Shown piece by piece: positions 1 through 10,600 of a stretch of 64,000 nucleotides of DNA (its first letter is position 1; each line of letters begins with the position of its first letter). Source of the stretch: Flavobacteriaceae bacterium (GTDB taxonomy: Bacteria > Bacteroidota > Bacteroidia > Flavobacteriales > Flavobacteriaceae); assembly GCA_029238215.1 (NCBI GenBank), contig JAQWGN010000008.1:1-64000 (forward strand). The letters run 5' to 3'. The translations under genes were made by a program, and so were the position numbers. A model generated the notes under the pieces. The model ran no database searches. It was not told the DNA's origin and worked only from the letters and a program-made list of their open reading frames with translations.

Positions 1-26
1 TCTAATTTGTGTGCGTGATTTGCCAT
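1..26 (-). CDS. Start of a cytochrome oxidase subunit IV-like gene (partial)
   Basis: Only the first eight codons are in the window (ATG at 24-26 on the minus strand, reading MANHAHKL). The gene starts 16 bases after the stop of the upstream subunit III gene, in the same direction. In Flavobacteriaceae the gene at this place normally encodes the small membrane subunit IV of the haem-copper oxidase, often with a His-rich N-terminus like this one. The identity rests on position and the short N-terminus, so it is an inference. Confidence 0.5.
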
Positions 27-42
27 TTTAAAAAATTATATG

Positions 43-1047
43 TTAAACTAGGTAAAAGAATGTAAATACAAATACCCAAACTAAATCTACAAAGTGCCAG
101 TATAAACCTACTTTTTCAACCATTTCGTAGTTTTTTCGACGTTCATAAGTTCCAATAATAACATTAAAGAAAATAATAATATTAATAACCACACCAGACA
201 ATACGTGAAACCCATGAAAACCAGTTATAAAGAAAAAGAAGTCCGCAAATAATGGCGCGCCGTATTCATTAACTTCAAGGTTAGCTCCTTTGACATATCG
301 CTTCCCGTTATCTTTAACCTGTGATAAAGATGCCTCTCTAGAAAGGATTGTTTTTTCACCATCCTCATTAATTGTTTGCGTACGAACTAATATGGAAGGA
401 TGTGCCTTTAATCCATGGTATACGTCATTAACAGAAAATGCTGGTAAGGCACTTTCTCCTACAAACCAAAGACCATTTTTATTTTCATGTTGAATGCGCT
501 CAGTTGCTGAGGCTGTTGTAAACTCTTCAACCGCAACTCTTTTAAACACAAGATCACCACTTTCAACTGTCCTGTACTCTCCAAACTGTAAAATATTCCC
601 TCCATTAGTTTGAATGGCCCCATAATCTCCTTTTATAAAAGTTGCCCATTCCCAGGCTTGGGATCCAACAAAAATAGCTCCTCCAATAATTGTGAAAAAC
701 ATATACCAAATAACTTTGTTTTTCTTCATTTCGTGGCCTGCATCTACAGCTAAAACCATAGTTACAGACGACATTATTAGAACAAAAGTCATAAAAGCAA
801 CGTAAATCATTGGCAACTCTTGTCCGTGTAAAAATGGAACGTGTGTAAAGACCTCATCTGCTATAGGCCAATAATCAATAAACTTAAATCTAGAAAATCC
901 ATAAGCTGCTAAAAAGCCCGAAAAGGTTAATGCATCGGAAACAATGAAAAACCACATCATCATTTTGCCATAAGATGCATTGAGTGGCTTATTTCCTCCG
1001 TCCCAAACGCTTCCGTCTTCTACTAAATCTGTTGTTGGTGCTTCCAT
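43..1047 (-). CDS. Cytochrome c oxidase subunit III, long form with extra-membrane insertion
   Basis: Haem-copper oxidase subunit III, an inner-membrane helical subunit that supports the CoxA proton-pumping core. The 334-residue protein has typical subunit III helices at its N-terminal end (about 28-55, 78-100, 112-135) and C-terminal end (about 265-334, with the FFFFITGFHGFHVLSG segment). Between them, about residues 138-262 form a hydrophilic insertion that short subunit III proteins lack. It follows a shorter subunit III gene by 42 bases and precedes a probable subunit IV gene by 16 bases, so all are likely co-transcribed from the ctaB promoter. Long and short subunit III genes side by side are usual in Flavobacteriaceae. 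The start codon is ATG. Confidence 0.9.
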   Translation of the reverse strand: MEAPTTDLVEDGSVWDGGNKPLNASYGKMMMWFFIVSDALTFSGFLAAYGFSRFKFIDYWPIADEVFTHVPFLHGQELPMIYVAFMTFVLIMSSVTMVLAVDAGHEMKKNKVIWYMFFTIIGGAIFVGSQAWEWATFIKGDYGAIQTNGGNILQFGEYRTVESGDLVFKRVAVEEFTTASATERIQHENKNGLWFVGESALPAFSVNDVYHGLKAHPSILVRTQTINEDGEKTILSREASLSQVKDNGKRYVKGANLEVNEYGAPLFADFFFFITGFHGFHVLSGVVINIIIFFNVIIGTYERRKNYEMVEKVGLYWHFVDLVWVFVFTFFYLV

Positions 1048-1089
1048 GTGGTTAAAGGTTATATTGAGTACAAAATTACGTATTAAACT

Positions 1090-1665
1090 TTATCTTAAAA
1101 AGAATAAGAAAACAAATAAATAGAGCCATAAAAAACCCAGAAAATGCCAAAAGGTATGTGCAAGCACAAAACCAAGCGGATTATCAGAGTAACGTCCCTT
1201 AAAATGCTGTAAAAGCACGACGAGAAGTACAACTACGCCCCCAATAAGGTGTGCAAAGTGAGTAATCACCAATACATACAAAAAAGAAGTTGTAACAGTG
1301 CTTTCGGCACCCGTAAAATAATATCCTTGGGCTACAATGGTGTTAAATCCTGTCCATTGGCTTGCAGCAAATACAAGAGCTAGAATCAATGTAATTCCTG
1401 TGTACATTGTTACGCTACGTGAATCATTTTTCTTAAGTGCTTTAGACGCCATCCAAAAACTAAGACTGCTTAATAATATAACCAGCGTACTAAGATGAAA
1501 TGCTGAAGGCAGTGCAAAATCGTCTAACCAGTCGGGGCGGGCCTTACTTACCACATAAGCACTGGTAAGTCCAGCAAACATCATTGTCATGCTGATCATC
1601 GCAAACCAAAGCATCATTTTTTTGGCTTTAGCCTGTGGAGTTAATAAAGAAGGGTGAGTATTCAT
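1090..1665 (-). CDS. Cytochrome c oxidase subunit III, short form
   Basis: A 191-residue haem-copper oxidase subunit III of ordinary length. It has five or so membrane helices and the family signature around HFAHLIGGVVVLLVVLL and THFWHFLGFLWLYLF-type segments near the C-terminus (seen here as HTFWHFLGFLWLYLF). The ATG abuts the ctaB stop codon with no bases between them, which indicates translational coupling. Together with the longer paralogue downstream it would supply the subunit III layer of the aa3-type oxidase whose subunits I and II are encoded at 16901-19747. Which paralogue goes into which oxidase cannot be told from sequence. Confidence 0.93.
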   Translation of the reverse strand: MNTHPSLLTPQAKAKKMMLWFAMISMTMMFAGLTSAYVVSKARPDWLDDFALPSAFHLSTLVILLSSLSFWMASKALKKNDSRSVTMYTGITLILALVFAASQWTGFNTIVAQGYYFTGAESTVTTSFLYVLVITHFAHLIGGVVVLLVVLLQHFKGRYSDNPLGFVLAHTFWHFLGFLWLYLFVFLFFLR

Positions 1666-2568
1666 TTATAAAAATTTATCTAAAACATAAATCCATTGTA
1701 TTGCTGTAATGTATACAATGCTAACTATCATTAATTTCTTGGCTGCTACAACATTTTGGTTACGATACAGCGCAAAACCAAACCACAACAACACAAGTCC
1801 AACAATCCCTACTGAAATAGCCGCAGGAATTGAAAGCTTTAAGGCACCACTTAATCCCATAACGGGAAATACGGAAATAACTATGGTCCAAAGGGTGTAT
1901 AAAATTATTTGGAATGCCGTAGATTTATCAGGCTGCCCTGTCGGTAGCATATTAATTCCCGCTCTTGAATAATCTTCATGCATCATCCACCCTATAGCCC
2001 AAAAATGAGGAAACTGCCAAAAAAACTGAATCATAAATAATATTCCCGCCTCTATTCCAAAACTTCCTGTTGCCGACACCCAGCCTAGCATAAAAGGGAT
2101 AGCCCCTGGGATAGCACCCACAAAAACAGATAATGATGTAACTGTTTTTAGTGGTGTGTAAGCACTGGTATATAAAAATACCGAGATGGCACCAAACATG
2201 GCTGTCTTTGGATTAAGCATGTACAATAAGACAAGCCCGACAACAAGCAAAGTAGCAGCTATACCAAAAGCGGTTTGAGTGGACATACGTCCTCCCGGAA
2301 TTGGACGATTTTGTGTACGTACCATTTTAGCATCAATATCCTTTTCAATGATTTGATTAAACGCATTCGAAGCTCCTGCTAAACCATAACCTCCTATGGA
2401 AAGTAATGCGATATGCATAAGTGAAGGGTGCGGAGTAGCAATTAAATACCCTGCCAGTGAAGAAAACACAACACTAATTGTTAGCCGCGCTTTTGTAAGC
2501 AAGAGCGCATCAGTTATAAAAAGTGAAAGCGTAGGCGTTTTTTGGGTGTTAACTAGCATATTGTGCAT
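1666..2568 (-). CDS. ctaB: Protohaem IX farnesyltransferase (haem O synthase)
   Basis: A UbiA-superfamily membrane prenyltransferase that adds a farnesyl group to haem B to make haem O, the precursor of haem A used by the aa3 oxidase. The 300-residue protein is of family length, with about nine membrane helices. The Asp-rich substrate motif NAFNQIIEKDIDAKMVRTQN lies near residues 85-104, and the second polar motif is at about HFWAIGWMMHEDY. The ATG at 2568 was chosen because it sits 13 bases after a TATATTTG -7 box; an in-frame ATG three codons later is possible. It heads a ctaB-subunit III-subunit III-subunit IV run, a standard flavobacterial arrangement. Confidence 0.95.
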   Translation of the reverse strand: MHNMLVNTQKTPTLSLFITDALLLTKARLTISVVFSSLAGYLIATPHPSLMHIALLSIGGYGLAGASNAFNQIIEKDIDAKMVRTQNRPIPGGRMSTQTAFGIAATLLVVGLVLLYMLNPKTAMFGAISVFLYTSAYTPLKTVTSLSVFVGAIPGAIPFMLGWVSATGSFGIEAGILFMIQFFWQFPHFWAIGWMMHEDYSRAGINMLPTGQPDKSTAFQIILYTLWTIVISVFPVMGLSGALKLSIPAAISVGIVGLVLLWFGFALYRNQNVVAAKKLMIVSIVYITAIQWIYVLDKFL

Positions 2569-2581
2569 ACGAATAGATAGG

Positions 2582-2589
2582 CAAATATA
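2582..2589 (-). promoter_or_regulatory. Bacteroidota -7 box for the ctaB-oxidase operon
   Basis: Reads TATATTTG on the minus strand, an exact match to the Bacteroidota housekeeping -7 consensus TAnnTTTG, 13 bases before the ctaB ATG. A TTG lies 20 bases further upstream as a weak -33 element. Confidence 0.7.
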
Positions 2590-2639
2590 CTGTACAAAAG
2601 GAGGTTACGCAACGTAACTTCCAAATACAATTACATTCC

Positions 2640-3341
2640 TTATTCTAATCTAAAACTAATGGGGATGCTAAACGGAACTCGCACCGGACGACCACGTTGT
2701 TTACCGGGAATCATGACAGGGAGTCTTTCAATAATTCGTTGAGCCTCTTTTTCCAAGTTCTTATCCGGACCTCGTGTTCTTATCCCTGTGATAGAGCCAT
2801 CCTTGGAAATAACAAACTGTACATAAACACGCCCTTGAATTCCCATTTCTTGAGCGATTTCAGGGTAACGAAAGTTTTTTGAAATATGACGTTGAATTTT
2901 CTCCTGAAAGCATTTTCTGCGCTCTGATTTTTTTACATTCTCACATCCAGGAAACAATGGAACGTCCTCAATAATCGCAAAAGGAACTTCCACATCTACT
3001 TCCTCTTCAATTACCTCTACATCCTCAATAATTTGTTCTTGCGTAGTTTCGGTAGACTCAATAATAGTTTCCTCCACTTCTTTCTCATCTTCAACAACTT
3101 CAATAATTGTAGGTGCTGGTGGCGGTGGCGGTGGCGGTGGTGTTTTTAGTTGTTCTGTGATCGGAACAAGTTCGTCATCGTCATCTTCAATTTGTAATGT
3201 TTCATAATTAAAATCACTTTTATCATAGGTCTTATGTTCAATAAGGCGCCATGACACAAAGAGAACGAGACATAAACCAATGGCAAAATAAAGACTGCTG
3301 TTTTTGGTCAGGTCAACTTCCGGATTTTTTTTGGGGTCCAT
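2640..3341 (-). CDS. TonB-family energy transducer, copy 1
   Basis: Periplasm-spanning TonB-like protein (233 residues) that would couple the proton-motive force to outer-membrane TonB-dependent transporters. It has a short cytoplasmic N-terminus, one membrane anchor at about residues 16-32, an acidic stretch, a run of eight prolines followed by an Asp/Glu-rich linker, and a C-terminal TonB domain from about residue 150. That domain holds the RYPEIAQEMGIQGRVYVQF core typical of Bacteroidota TonB proteins. Two cysteines (PGC and KCF) flank a basic segment before the domain. Same length and closely similar to the neighbouring copy at 3422-4123, so the pair arose by tandem duplication. The copies are separated by a terminator, so this one probably has its own promoter. 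Confidence 0.92.
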   Translation of the reverse strand: MDPKKNPEVDLTKNSSLYFAIGLCLVLFVSWRLIEHKTYDKSDFNYETLQIEDDDDELVPITEQLKTPPPPPPPPAPTIIEVVEDEKEVEETIIESTETTQEQIIEDVEVIEEEVDVEVPFAIIEDVPLFPGCENVKKSERRKCFQEKIQRHISKNFRYPEIAQEMGIQGRVYVQFVISKDGSITGIRTRGPDKNLEKEAQRIIERLPVMIPGKQRGRPVRVPFSIPISFRLE

Positions 3342-3390
3342 TTCATAGGTGTTTAAGATTTGTTAAACGTAAGCTACAAAAAAATTACCA

Positions 3391-3418
3391 AAAAAAAAAC
3401 CCGGCTACTGCCGGGCTT
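3391..3418 (-). terminator. Rho-independent terminator after TonB copy 2
   Basis: On the minus strand a GC-rich hairpin (CCCGGC, loop AGTA, GCCGGG, extended by A-T and G-T pairs) is followed by nine T residues, directly after the stop of the gene at 3422-4123. It separates the two TonB copies into different transcription units. Confidence 0.88.
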
Positions 3419-3421
3419 AAG

Positions 3422-4123
3422 TTATTGTAAACGAAATGTGATGGGAATGCTAAAAGGAACCCTTACCGGACGTCCCCGTTGTTTTCCGGGTGTCATGGTA
3501 GGAAGTCTTGAAATAATTCGATTCGCTTCTTTCTCTAGATTTTTATCTGGTCCTCGGGTGCGTATCCCGCTAATAGATCCATCTTTTCCAATGACAAACT
3601 GCACATAAACACGCCCTTGAATCCCCATTTCTTGGGCAATTTCAGGGTAACGGAAGTTTTTGGCAATGTGTCGCTGAATTTTTTCTTGAAAACACTTTCT
3701 TCGCTCCGATTTTTTTACACGCTCACAGCCAGGAAACAATGGAACGTCTTCAATGATAGCAAAAGGAACATCTACATCAAGATCCTCTTCCATCACCTCA
3801 ACTTCTTCAATAATTTCTTCTTGTGTAGTTTCCGTAGATTCAATCACTGTTTCCTCTACTTCCTCTTCATCTTCAACAACTTCAATAATTTCGGGAGCTG
3901 GTGGCGGTGGCGGAGGTGGCGGTGTTTTTAGCTGCTCAGTAATAGGAACAAGCTCATCATCATCATCGTCAACATTTAATGCCTCATATCCATATTTAGA
4001 CTTATCGTATGTTTTCCACTCAATACTTTGCCAAGAAATGAATAATACGATGCAGAGTCCAATAGCAAAATAAAGGTTGCTATTCTTAGTTAAATCTGCT
4101 TGAGGGTTTTTCTTTGATTGCAT
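3422..4123 (-). CDS. TonB-family energy transducer, copy 2
   Basis: A 233-residue TonB-like protein with the same plan as its neighbour: N-terminal membrane anchor at about residues 16-32, DDDDELVPITEQLKTP followed by eight prolines, an acidic linker, paired cysteines (PGC, KCF), and a C-terminal TonB domain with RYPEIAQEMGIQGRVYVQF. Differences from copy 1 are mostly conservative (for example GYEALNVDDDD against NYETLQIEDDD), which points to a fairly recent duplication or to gene conversion. The gene lies 76 bases after gcvH and ends at a strong terminator. A hairpin-forming palindrome (TTGCTA-AAA-TAGCAA, about 4140-4154) lies in its 5' region. Partner transporters are not encoded nearby. 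Confidence 0.92.
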   Translation of the reverse strand: MQSKKNPQADLTKNSNLYFAIGLCIVLFISWQSIEWKTYDKSKYGYEALNVDDDDDELVPITEQLKTPPPPPPPPAPEIIEVVEDEEEVEETVIESTETTQEEIIEEVEVMEEDLDVDVPFAIIEDVPLFPGCERVKKSERRKCFQEKIQRHIAKNFRYPEIAQEMGIQGRVYVQFVIGKDGSISGIRTRGPDKNLEKEANRIISRLPTMTPGKQRGRPVRVPFSIPITFRLQ

Positions 4124-4199
4124 GCGAATCGTTTAGATAGTTGCTAAAATAGCAATTTTAGGTTTAGATTAATAAATAATTTGACTTGACTAGTAAAAA

Positions 4200-4577
4200 T
4201 TATGATATAATCGATTGATATCCCTGGCTTGTTAAAAGTGAATCTATTTGTGTTAAATCATCAAGCTTTATTTTTATAATCCAACCCTCGCCATATGGAT
4301 CTTCATTAACCAATTCTGGAGTGTCTTCAAGCTGCTCGTTAAACGCTACAATTAATCCAGATACAGGGAGAAACAAATCTGAAACTGTTTTTACTGCTTC
4401 AACTGTCCCAAAAACCGCTTCTTGCTCTAAGGTTTCATCAACTGTTTCGACCTCAACATAGACAATGTCTCCAAGTTCGCTTTGTGCGAAATCAGTAATT
4501 CCTATTGTTGCTTCATCTCCTTCAATACGAACCCATTCGTGATCTTTGGTATATTTTAAGTCTTGCGGAATTTTCAT
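4200..4577 (-). CDS. gcvH: Glycine cleavage system H protein
   Basis: Lipoyl carrier protein of the glycine cleavage complex, shuttling the aminomethyl group between the P and T proteins in the cytoplasm. From the ATG at 4577 it is 125 residues, the family length. It begins MKIPQDLKYTKDHEWV and carries the lipoylation site in EAVKTVSD (the Lys). The C-terminal GEGWIIKIKL motif is present. A longer frame opens at 4742 but that part lies inside sprA on the same strand and matches nothing, so the shorter start is used. It follows sprA by 34 bases; the ruvA-sprA-gcvH order is conserved in Flavobacteriaceae. No other gcv genes are nearby. Confidence 0.96.
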   Translation of the reverse strand: MKIPQDLKYTKDHEWVRIEGDEATIGITDFAQSELGDIVYVEVETVDETLEQEAVFGTVEAVKTVSDLFLPVSGLIVAFNEQLEDTPELVNEDPYGEGWIIKIKLDDLTQIDSLLTSQGYQSIIS

Positions 4578-4611
4578 TCTAGAATTTTTTTTAAAGTACT
4601 GTAAAAAGAAG

Positions 4612-7600
4612 CTAATTTCCAAAATTGTACCGCAAGGTAATTCCAGATCGTATATTAGTTTGTGGAAATGCAGTGGAAATGGCAAACTTTGAGAATGCAT
4701 GGTCGTAAAAGAACAATGCGGTAAAGTTTCGCGACAGTGCATAGTCTGCCGACAATTTAAAGGACCACAAACGTTGCCCTGCCGTTACTTGATCACTTAA
4801 CAAGTCTAAATTGCGGATAAGTGTAATATTGTCTCTAACAGATAAATCCCCTTTAATATTAATGTCTCCTTTTAATTTGGTAGACTTTCCACCAATATTG
4901 GTTTTAAATTTCACATCTTTTATACGATACCCCATTCCGACAATCCACTCATCCCCTGACGTTTCGGTAAGTAAATTGTTATCCAGCGACAATGATAAAG
5001 CACGGTCTTTTCGAACTTCTGCCGAAAGTTGAATGCTGTTTTTAAGCTCAAAATCGAGTTTCATAAGTGGGTTGAATTGCTCTACCAAATTCACATTTGT
5101 GTACAATATTTTATTCAAAAAATTGCCTGACTTATCCGTGTTATTCGGCTGATATTCCAAATTGGTGGCAAAAGCATTAAGGGTGTGGCTTGCACGGTAT
5201 CCATGAGAAATAGCAAACCGTTTGAATCGTTTTTTAAATGCTTTTAATCGCATAAGACCCGTGTATTGAAGGCTCCAGTTTGGGAGCGGAAATGATCGCT
5301 TAGCATCCATGCTTACTCCATTAGGATCTGCGCCAGAATAGGCAGATAAAAATGCGGGAATCAATACTGCCTGATTATTTTTTCCAAATCCTTTTGGAAA
5401 ACCGTCTGCATCAACGTCTCCAGCTGGTACCCCGCGACTTGTGGCCAATCGCTGTGCAATAATCAAACGGTTTTGTTTTAAATCACTAAAGGCCTGAGAC
5501 TCCAAACCACTACCGCCAAAAGATGTACGCAACAAAATGGTAGAAATTTCAAAATTGCCAAATAAGCGGGGTGCAAGTGCCGTATAAGTACCGTTTTCAA
5601 CACGGTAGCTTTCAGAATTATTTTCTGAATAACTTCGGTTCCCGGATAAATCCAATTGTAATCCTTTTAACAATCCGATTTCAGCGTTATAACTAATTTC
5701 GTTGGCATGAACTGTGGTATAGGCCTGGTTAAAGTTTGGAAACTCCGTTAACCATCCCTTCTTTGCCGCCTCAAAACGAATATCATCTTGACGACCCAGT
5801 GCAAATGCTAACCCTGGATTTGAAGTCCCTAAAAAGCCAATATTTTGGGTATAGCCAGGAAGTACGGTTCCGTTATTCTCGCTGTAAGTAAATTGCACTC
5901 TTTGAAGAGCTGTAAGCATTCCTACTAAAGAGTTTTTGAGTTGTACACTTGGCTTTTTCTTATCTTTTGTGCTGTTGTTTTTCTTTAAACCGATGGACCT
6001 GTATAAAGCTTGCATATTGGCACTTCCATTCCACTGAATGGTATTCGCGTTTTGTATCGTATGAACAATTCCAAGAGCATTATTGTTTTCGTCAACAACA
6101 TTGGCTAATGAGGAAGATCCACGTTGCCAATTGAAATTGCCAGAATAGGAATAGGTCCCATCAAGGAACGAAAGCAAAGGAATGAACTTGAAAGGCAACT
6201 GATAAGTTGCGCCAATCGATTGATCAAAGCGATCCATTTGACCCATATCCCACATACCGTCCCAAATATCAAGCTGTGTGTCTACTTGGGTAGTACCTGC
6301 GGTAGCACCATCTTTTAGGTAATTGCGAACAATATTTCTGCTCGAGGCTGAAAAATCAACTCGAAATGAATTCGTTATGTTGTGGTTTATTGTAAACAGC
6401 CAATCGAACAAATAGTTGCGTTGTTGTAAATCTGGAAGTGCAATTTGGTTCGAGCCATCAACTCCTTCTAAGTAAACTTGTCTAAATCGTTGGCTTTGGA
6501 AAGTTCGGTTGATGTTTGCGCCAAGCGTAACAGAACTGGGTAGCAGGTTTAAATTAATTTCTGAAAGCCAGCGCAAATACTTTTTGGTTGATATAGCTTG
6601 AACGTTATTTAACGGTTTTATGGATAAAGGTTTAAAGGAATAATTATATCCTGCTCCAATTCGTAGATTTTTAAAGGAATAATCCTCTATTTCAAAATCG
6701 TGACGTTTCTCTTCATTGTATGAATATGAGAAATCTAAATTTTCAACATCAAAGAAATTTTGTTTTGCGTTTGCTCCGCGCTGTTTTCGAACACCAATAA
6801 GGTTGATACTCTTAAGCTTGGAAACACTAAGCGCTTGATCGCGAATGGAATCGCGCTGGGTTTGACGATCAGCGGCATCAAGCCGATCTTGAAGTCTGAT
6901 ATCCCTATAAAACGGGTCGTATTCAGGGGTAATAACTTCTTGATTATAACTGTAACTCACTGGAACTACCAATCCCCATTTTTCAGGAAATAGCATCCCT
7001 GCATTAATACTAGTTGTAACTCCATACGAACGAATATCTTCTTGACTCCGCTGATTTGGTGACTGGTCAATCGCTCCAAATCCTACGGTTGAAATTGCCC
7101 CATTTACCGTCACATTGGCAAAGTCGGCAAGGTTGGCATCCATTGTTCCTACTGCTGCCCAACCGCCTCGTGAATCAATTTCGGACAACCTCAGTTCGTT
7201 AAACCACACCTCCCCGCTTAAACGTTCCCCTGGCGTAGTACTAGGGTTTTTGACCCCTACTACCAAAGTACGAATAGCGCCTAATGATGGATTTCCTCGA
7301 ATTGAAAATTTATATTTTTTCTCTCCTGGTAAACTCGCATTTGGAGCAAATTCATCTATTGGATTGAGTTCTTCGTCAAAATAAGTAGCTCCCTGCACCT
7401 TTCGGTTTGCGATAGATTTTGCCTTGAGCTGCGTAAGCAATTCTACAGGAATATCAATTTCATTAGTAGCTACTTGCCAAACTTCCTCTGCGCTAAGATT
7501 ATTGGATACACCTTCCGTATAGGGTGTTGGCTTTAATGGGATTTCAATTTGATAATAGTTTTCTGTAATATCAGTTCCAAGTCTTATAAAGGCAACCAAT

Positions 7601-10600
7601 CGCTCATTGATATCCTCTTCTGCCAACTCTCCAGGCAGTGGATTCTTACCAGATAAGGATTCGGCGTGCAAAAACATACGCAATCGCTTGTATTGGCGCA
7701 TATCCAAATCCAAATGTTTGTACACCCCTTCACTATCCTTTGGTTCCAAGTCTGTAACCGTCAACGATAACGATTGTTCATTTTCACGAATTAAATTATT
7801 GTAGCTATTGAGCGTTTCTCTTACAATACCAGGGGGAAGTTTGTATCGGATAGGAGTCCGTGTTTCATTCTCAAGAATATTTACAGCACTAACTTCAAGC
7901 TGGGTATTTGGATAGGGAACCTCGTCAGTATTTAGTGGATTTGCAACACGTGTCCAATCTGCACGCACAATATCAAGGGTGCCAAAACGAAAAACTGTAG
8001 GGTCGCTAAATCCGGTAACCATCATCCGCATAAAACGAATGGATCGCATATCATCAATCCCATTAATTGCTTCAAAATAATTTCTGTATTGTGGTGTACT
8101 GTAGTAATCCGGAACTACTGGAACACGGAATTGCAACCATCGTGAAGAAGTAACCTGTCCATTTGGCAATTCAATATTGTCATTCTCGCGTACATCAACC
8201 AAGAAAGGGTGTACCCCAATTTGCATGTTTTTTTGGATTGGAATTCGATACTGGAAATACCTGTCAATGGTATTCATGGTATTGTCTTGATTCAAATCTT
8301 CTGCATCAGGCACAGTGTATGAGCCTCTAAACTGCTCGGTAACTTCAAGGGGTGAATTTCCTTGGGTACCGTTATAATTTTTATACCGCTCTAAAATCGA
8401 ACCGCTGCCTTGTGCAAAATAGGAATAGTTATCTCCTGCTGGATCTTCAGCAGGCCCATTGGTGTATATTAAACGCTCTTCATCGTCTGTAAGTCCATCA
8501 AGACCTACATCCTGTAAGGAGCGGTTTTGACCCTCGGCATCAAAAGCATAAACTAGCGACTGCGTTGCCGGAGTGGTTCCCCAAGAGGAGCTGTAAGTAG
8601 CCGTATTTTGACCCGAAGCAGGAAGCCCATTTTCGTATTGCTTTCGCCCGTCTTTTAATACATCTTCCGATATATTACCCAGATGAAAAACAAGCTCTCC
8701 AAGTTCGGATTCTGTGCTTGTTTGTTCTGAAAATGTATCAAGAATCCAAAACTCAATATACTCCACGTTAGACTGACTAAAATCTGTTGTGGTCATGGCG
8801 CGGGTAATTCCAGCCCAATTTTTTTGTGGATCTGTACCAAAGTTGGGGGCGTTATTGTACGGTCCTCGTTCGGATGGATAATAGGCCAAATCAAAAGTGT
8901 ATTGCACCATTGATTGCCCTTGAACAATGTCTTGTTGTGGGAAAATTTCATCAATAAAAATTCGGCGGGCAGCATTGGTAGACAGATCATCATCCGAAAT
9001 ACCTCCGGGGCGTCTGTTTGAATAAAACAAGGGATCAATATTGTACCATGAAAGCTTTGCACGCTGAAAACCTGCACTAATATCATCAACGCCCGAGCTA
9101 GCCCCAGCAATAGGAAGCTGCGTTGATGGAGCGGGAATACTAGACAACAACCAGGAATAGGTGTCTCTAATATCTAAATTTGTTTGTGTCCCTTCAAAAT
9201 CATCAATATAAGTTGTTGCAGCATTGTTTAGCTCGGTTCCTTTGGGGGCGCCTACTTGTAAGTACGCAGCCTCAGCACGAATAGATACATTGGATGCTAC
9301 TTGTGTGTCAATGTTTGGTAGTTTGTTTACCATACGGGTTAAAAACGGAACCTCTTTTGAAAACACACCACTAATTCCGAACATGCTATTATTTACAGGC
9401 TCTGTCCCATAATTGGCCTTTTGCGTAAGGGGTCTTTCACTAAGACGCATATAGGTTCCTCCCAAAATTAAGTCATCGTTTACTTTGTGTTCAGCAGTAA
9501 GGCCCATAAAGCGTTTATTTTGCTGATTAAACAATGAATTACTTTCTGTTGAAACTTCAATTGGAATATTGGAGTTTTTGATTCCTTCATTCAGAATAGT
9601 AACTCTCCCCAACTGATAATTTACTGTATAGTCTAACCCTTCTTGCAACAAACGGCCCCCTGCTGTAACGCGAACAGATCCACGAGGTACATTAAATGCT
9701 CCAAGGGCTATTCCTTGTCCACCACCAGATGATTTATAACGTCCTTTTAACTCAAACTTATTGTACCGTTGATAATCCGCTGCGTCGGCTTTAGTAGTTT
9801 CGTACATCTCCTTAAAGACATACTTTTTCTGGTTTTCGTTGAAAAAATTTCTGTCTGAATAATCTTCTAATGGGTCATTGGATTTCAGTAATTCAAAAAG
9901 ATATTCTCCAAAGGGTTCTACACTTGGGAAAATGATTTGTCCTTGCTCTGGAAGTACTGTGATTCCACTTACAAAATCAAAAAAACCGTCTCCTTCTGAT
10001 TGAGCATCTTGGTAAATATTAAGCTTATCTAGGCCAAATAAGTTTAATAAAATCCGGTCGTCTGTTCCCTCAGGCCATAAGGCCTCATCTTCAGGACGGA
10101 TAAAGTTAGCTGGCGACGGATCTGTATACAATATATTAAAAATGAAATCTTCTTGAGCAAGTTGAAAAGCACCAATATTATAGACGTTTTTCATCATTAA
10201 ATTAAATACTGGTTGAGCTACATCAAGTACCGAGCTTTTAAGCATTTTCAGCACCAAACTGTTATTGTTTACTACAGGTGCGGTATTGGCTGTTTCTGTA
10301 ACAGTTGTTGCGGCTACTCCATCAGCCGAAAATTCTCCCACTTGGTATGTTTGCCCATTGACCGTGTATTGAAAAGCCACCGCCAATACTTCATCATTAT
10401 TAAGGGATTGATTTAATGAAACATATCCCAATTGTTCATGAAATGTGTATTCAGTTTGGGTCAGTTTTCGAGCACTTTCTAAAACGGCGTAATCTCGCCC
10501 TTCGCTTACTTGTGTTGATAGCGCACCAAAACCATTGCGAGCAGTAGCAATATCCCGGATAGGGCTTGTAAGTAATCCAACACCATCTATTAATTCAGGG

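Noticed and set aside
3753-4073. Ser/Gly-rich open frame on the plus strand
   Set aside because: It is the antisense of the TonB acidic linker and poly-Pro run; the low complexity comes from that repeat.
4578-4742. N-terminal 55-codon extension of gcvH
   Set aside because: It lies within the same-strand sprA coding region in another frame, matches no H protein, and the normal H protein start is at 4577.
8793-9110. Open frame of 105 codons within sprA on the same strand
   Set aside because: sprA is uninterrupted there in its own frame and the short product has no recognisable features.
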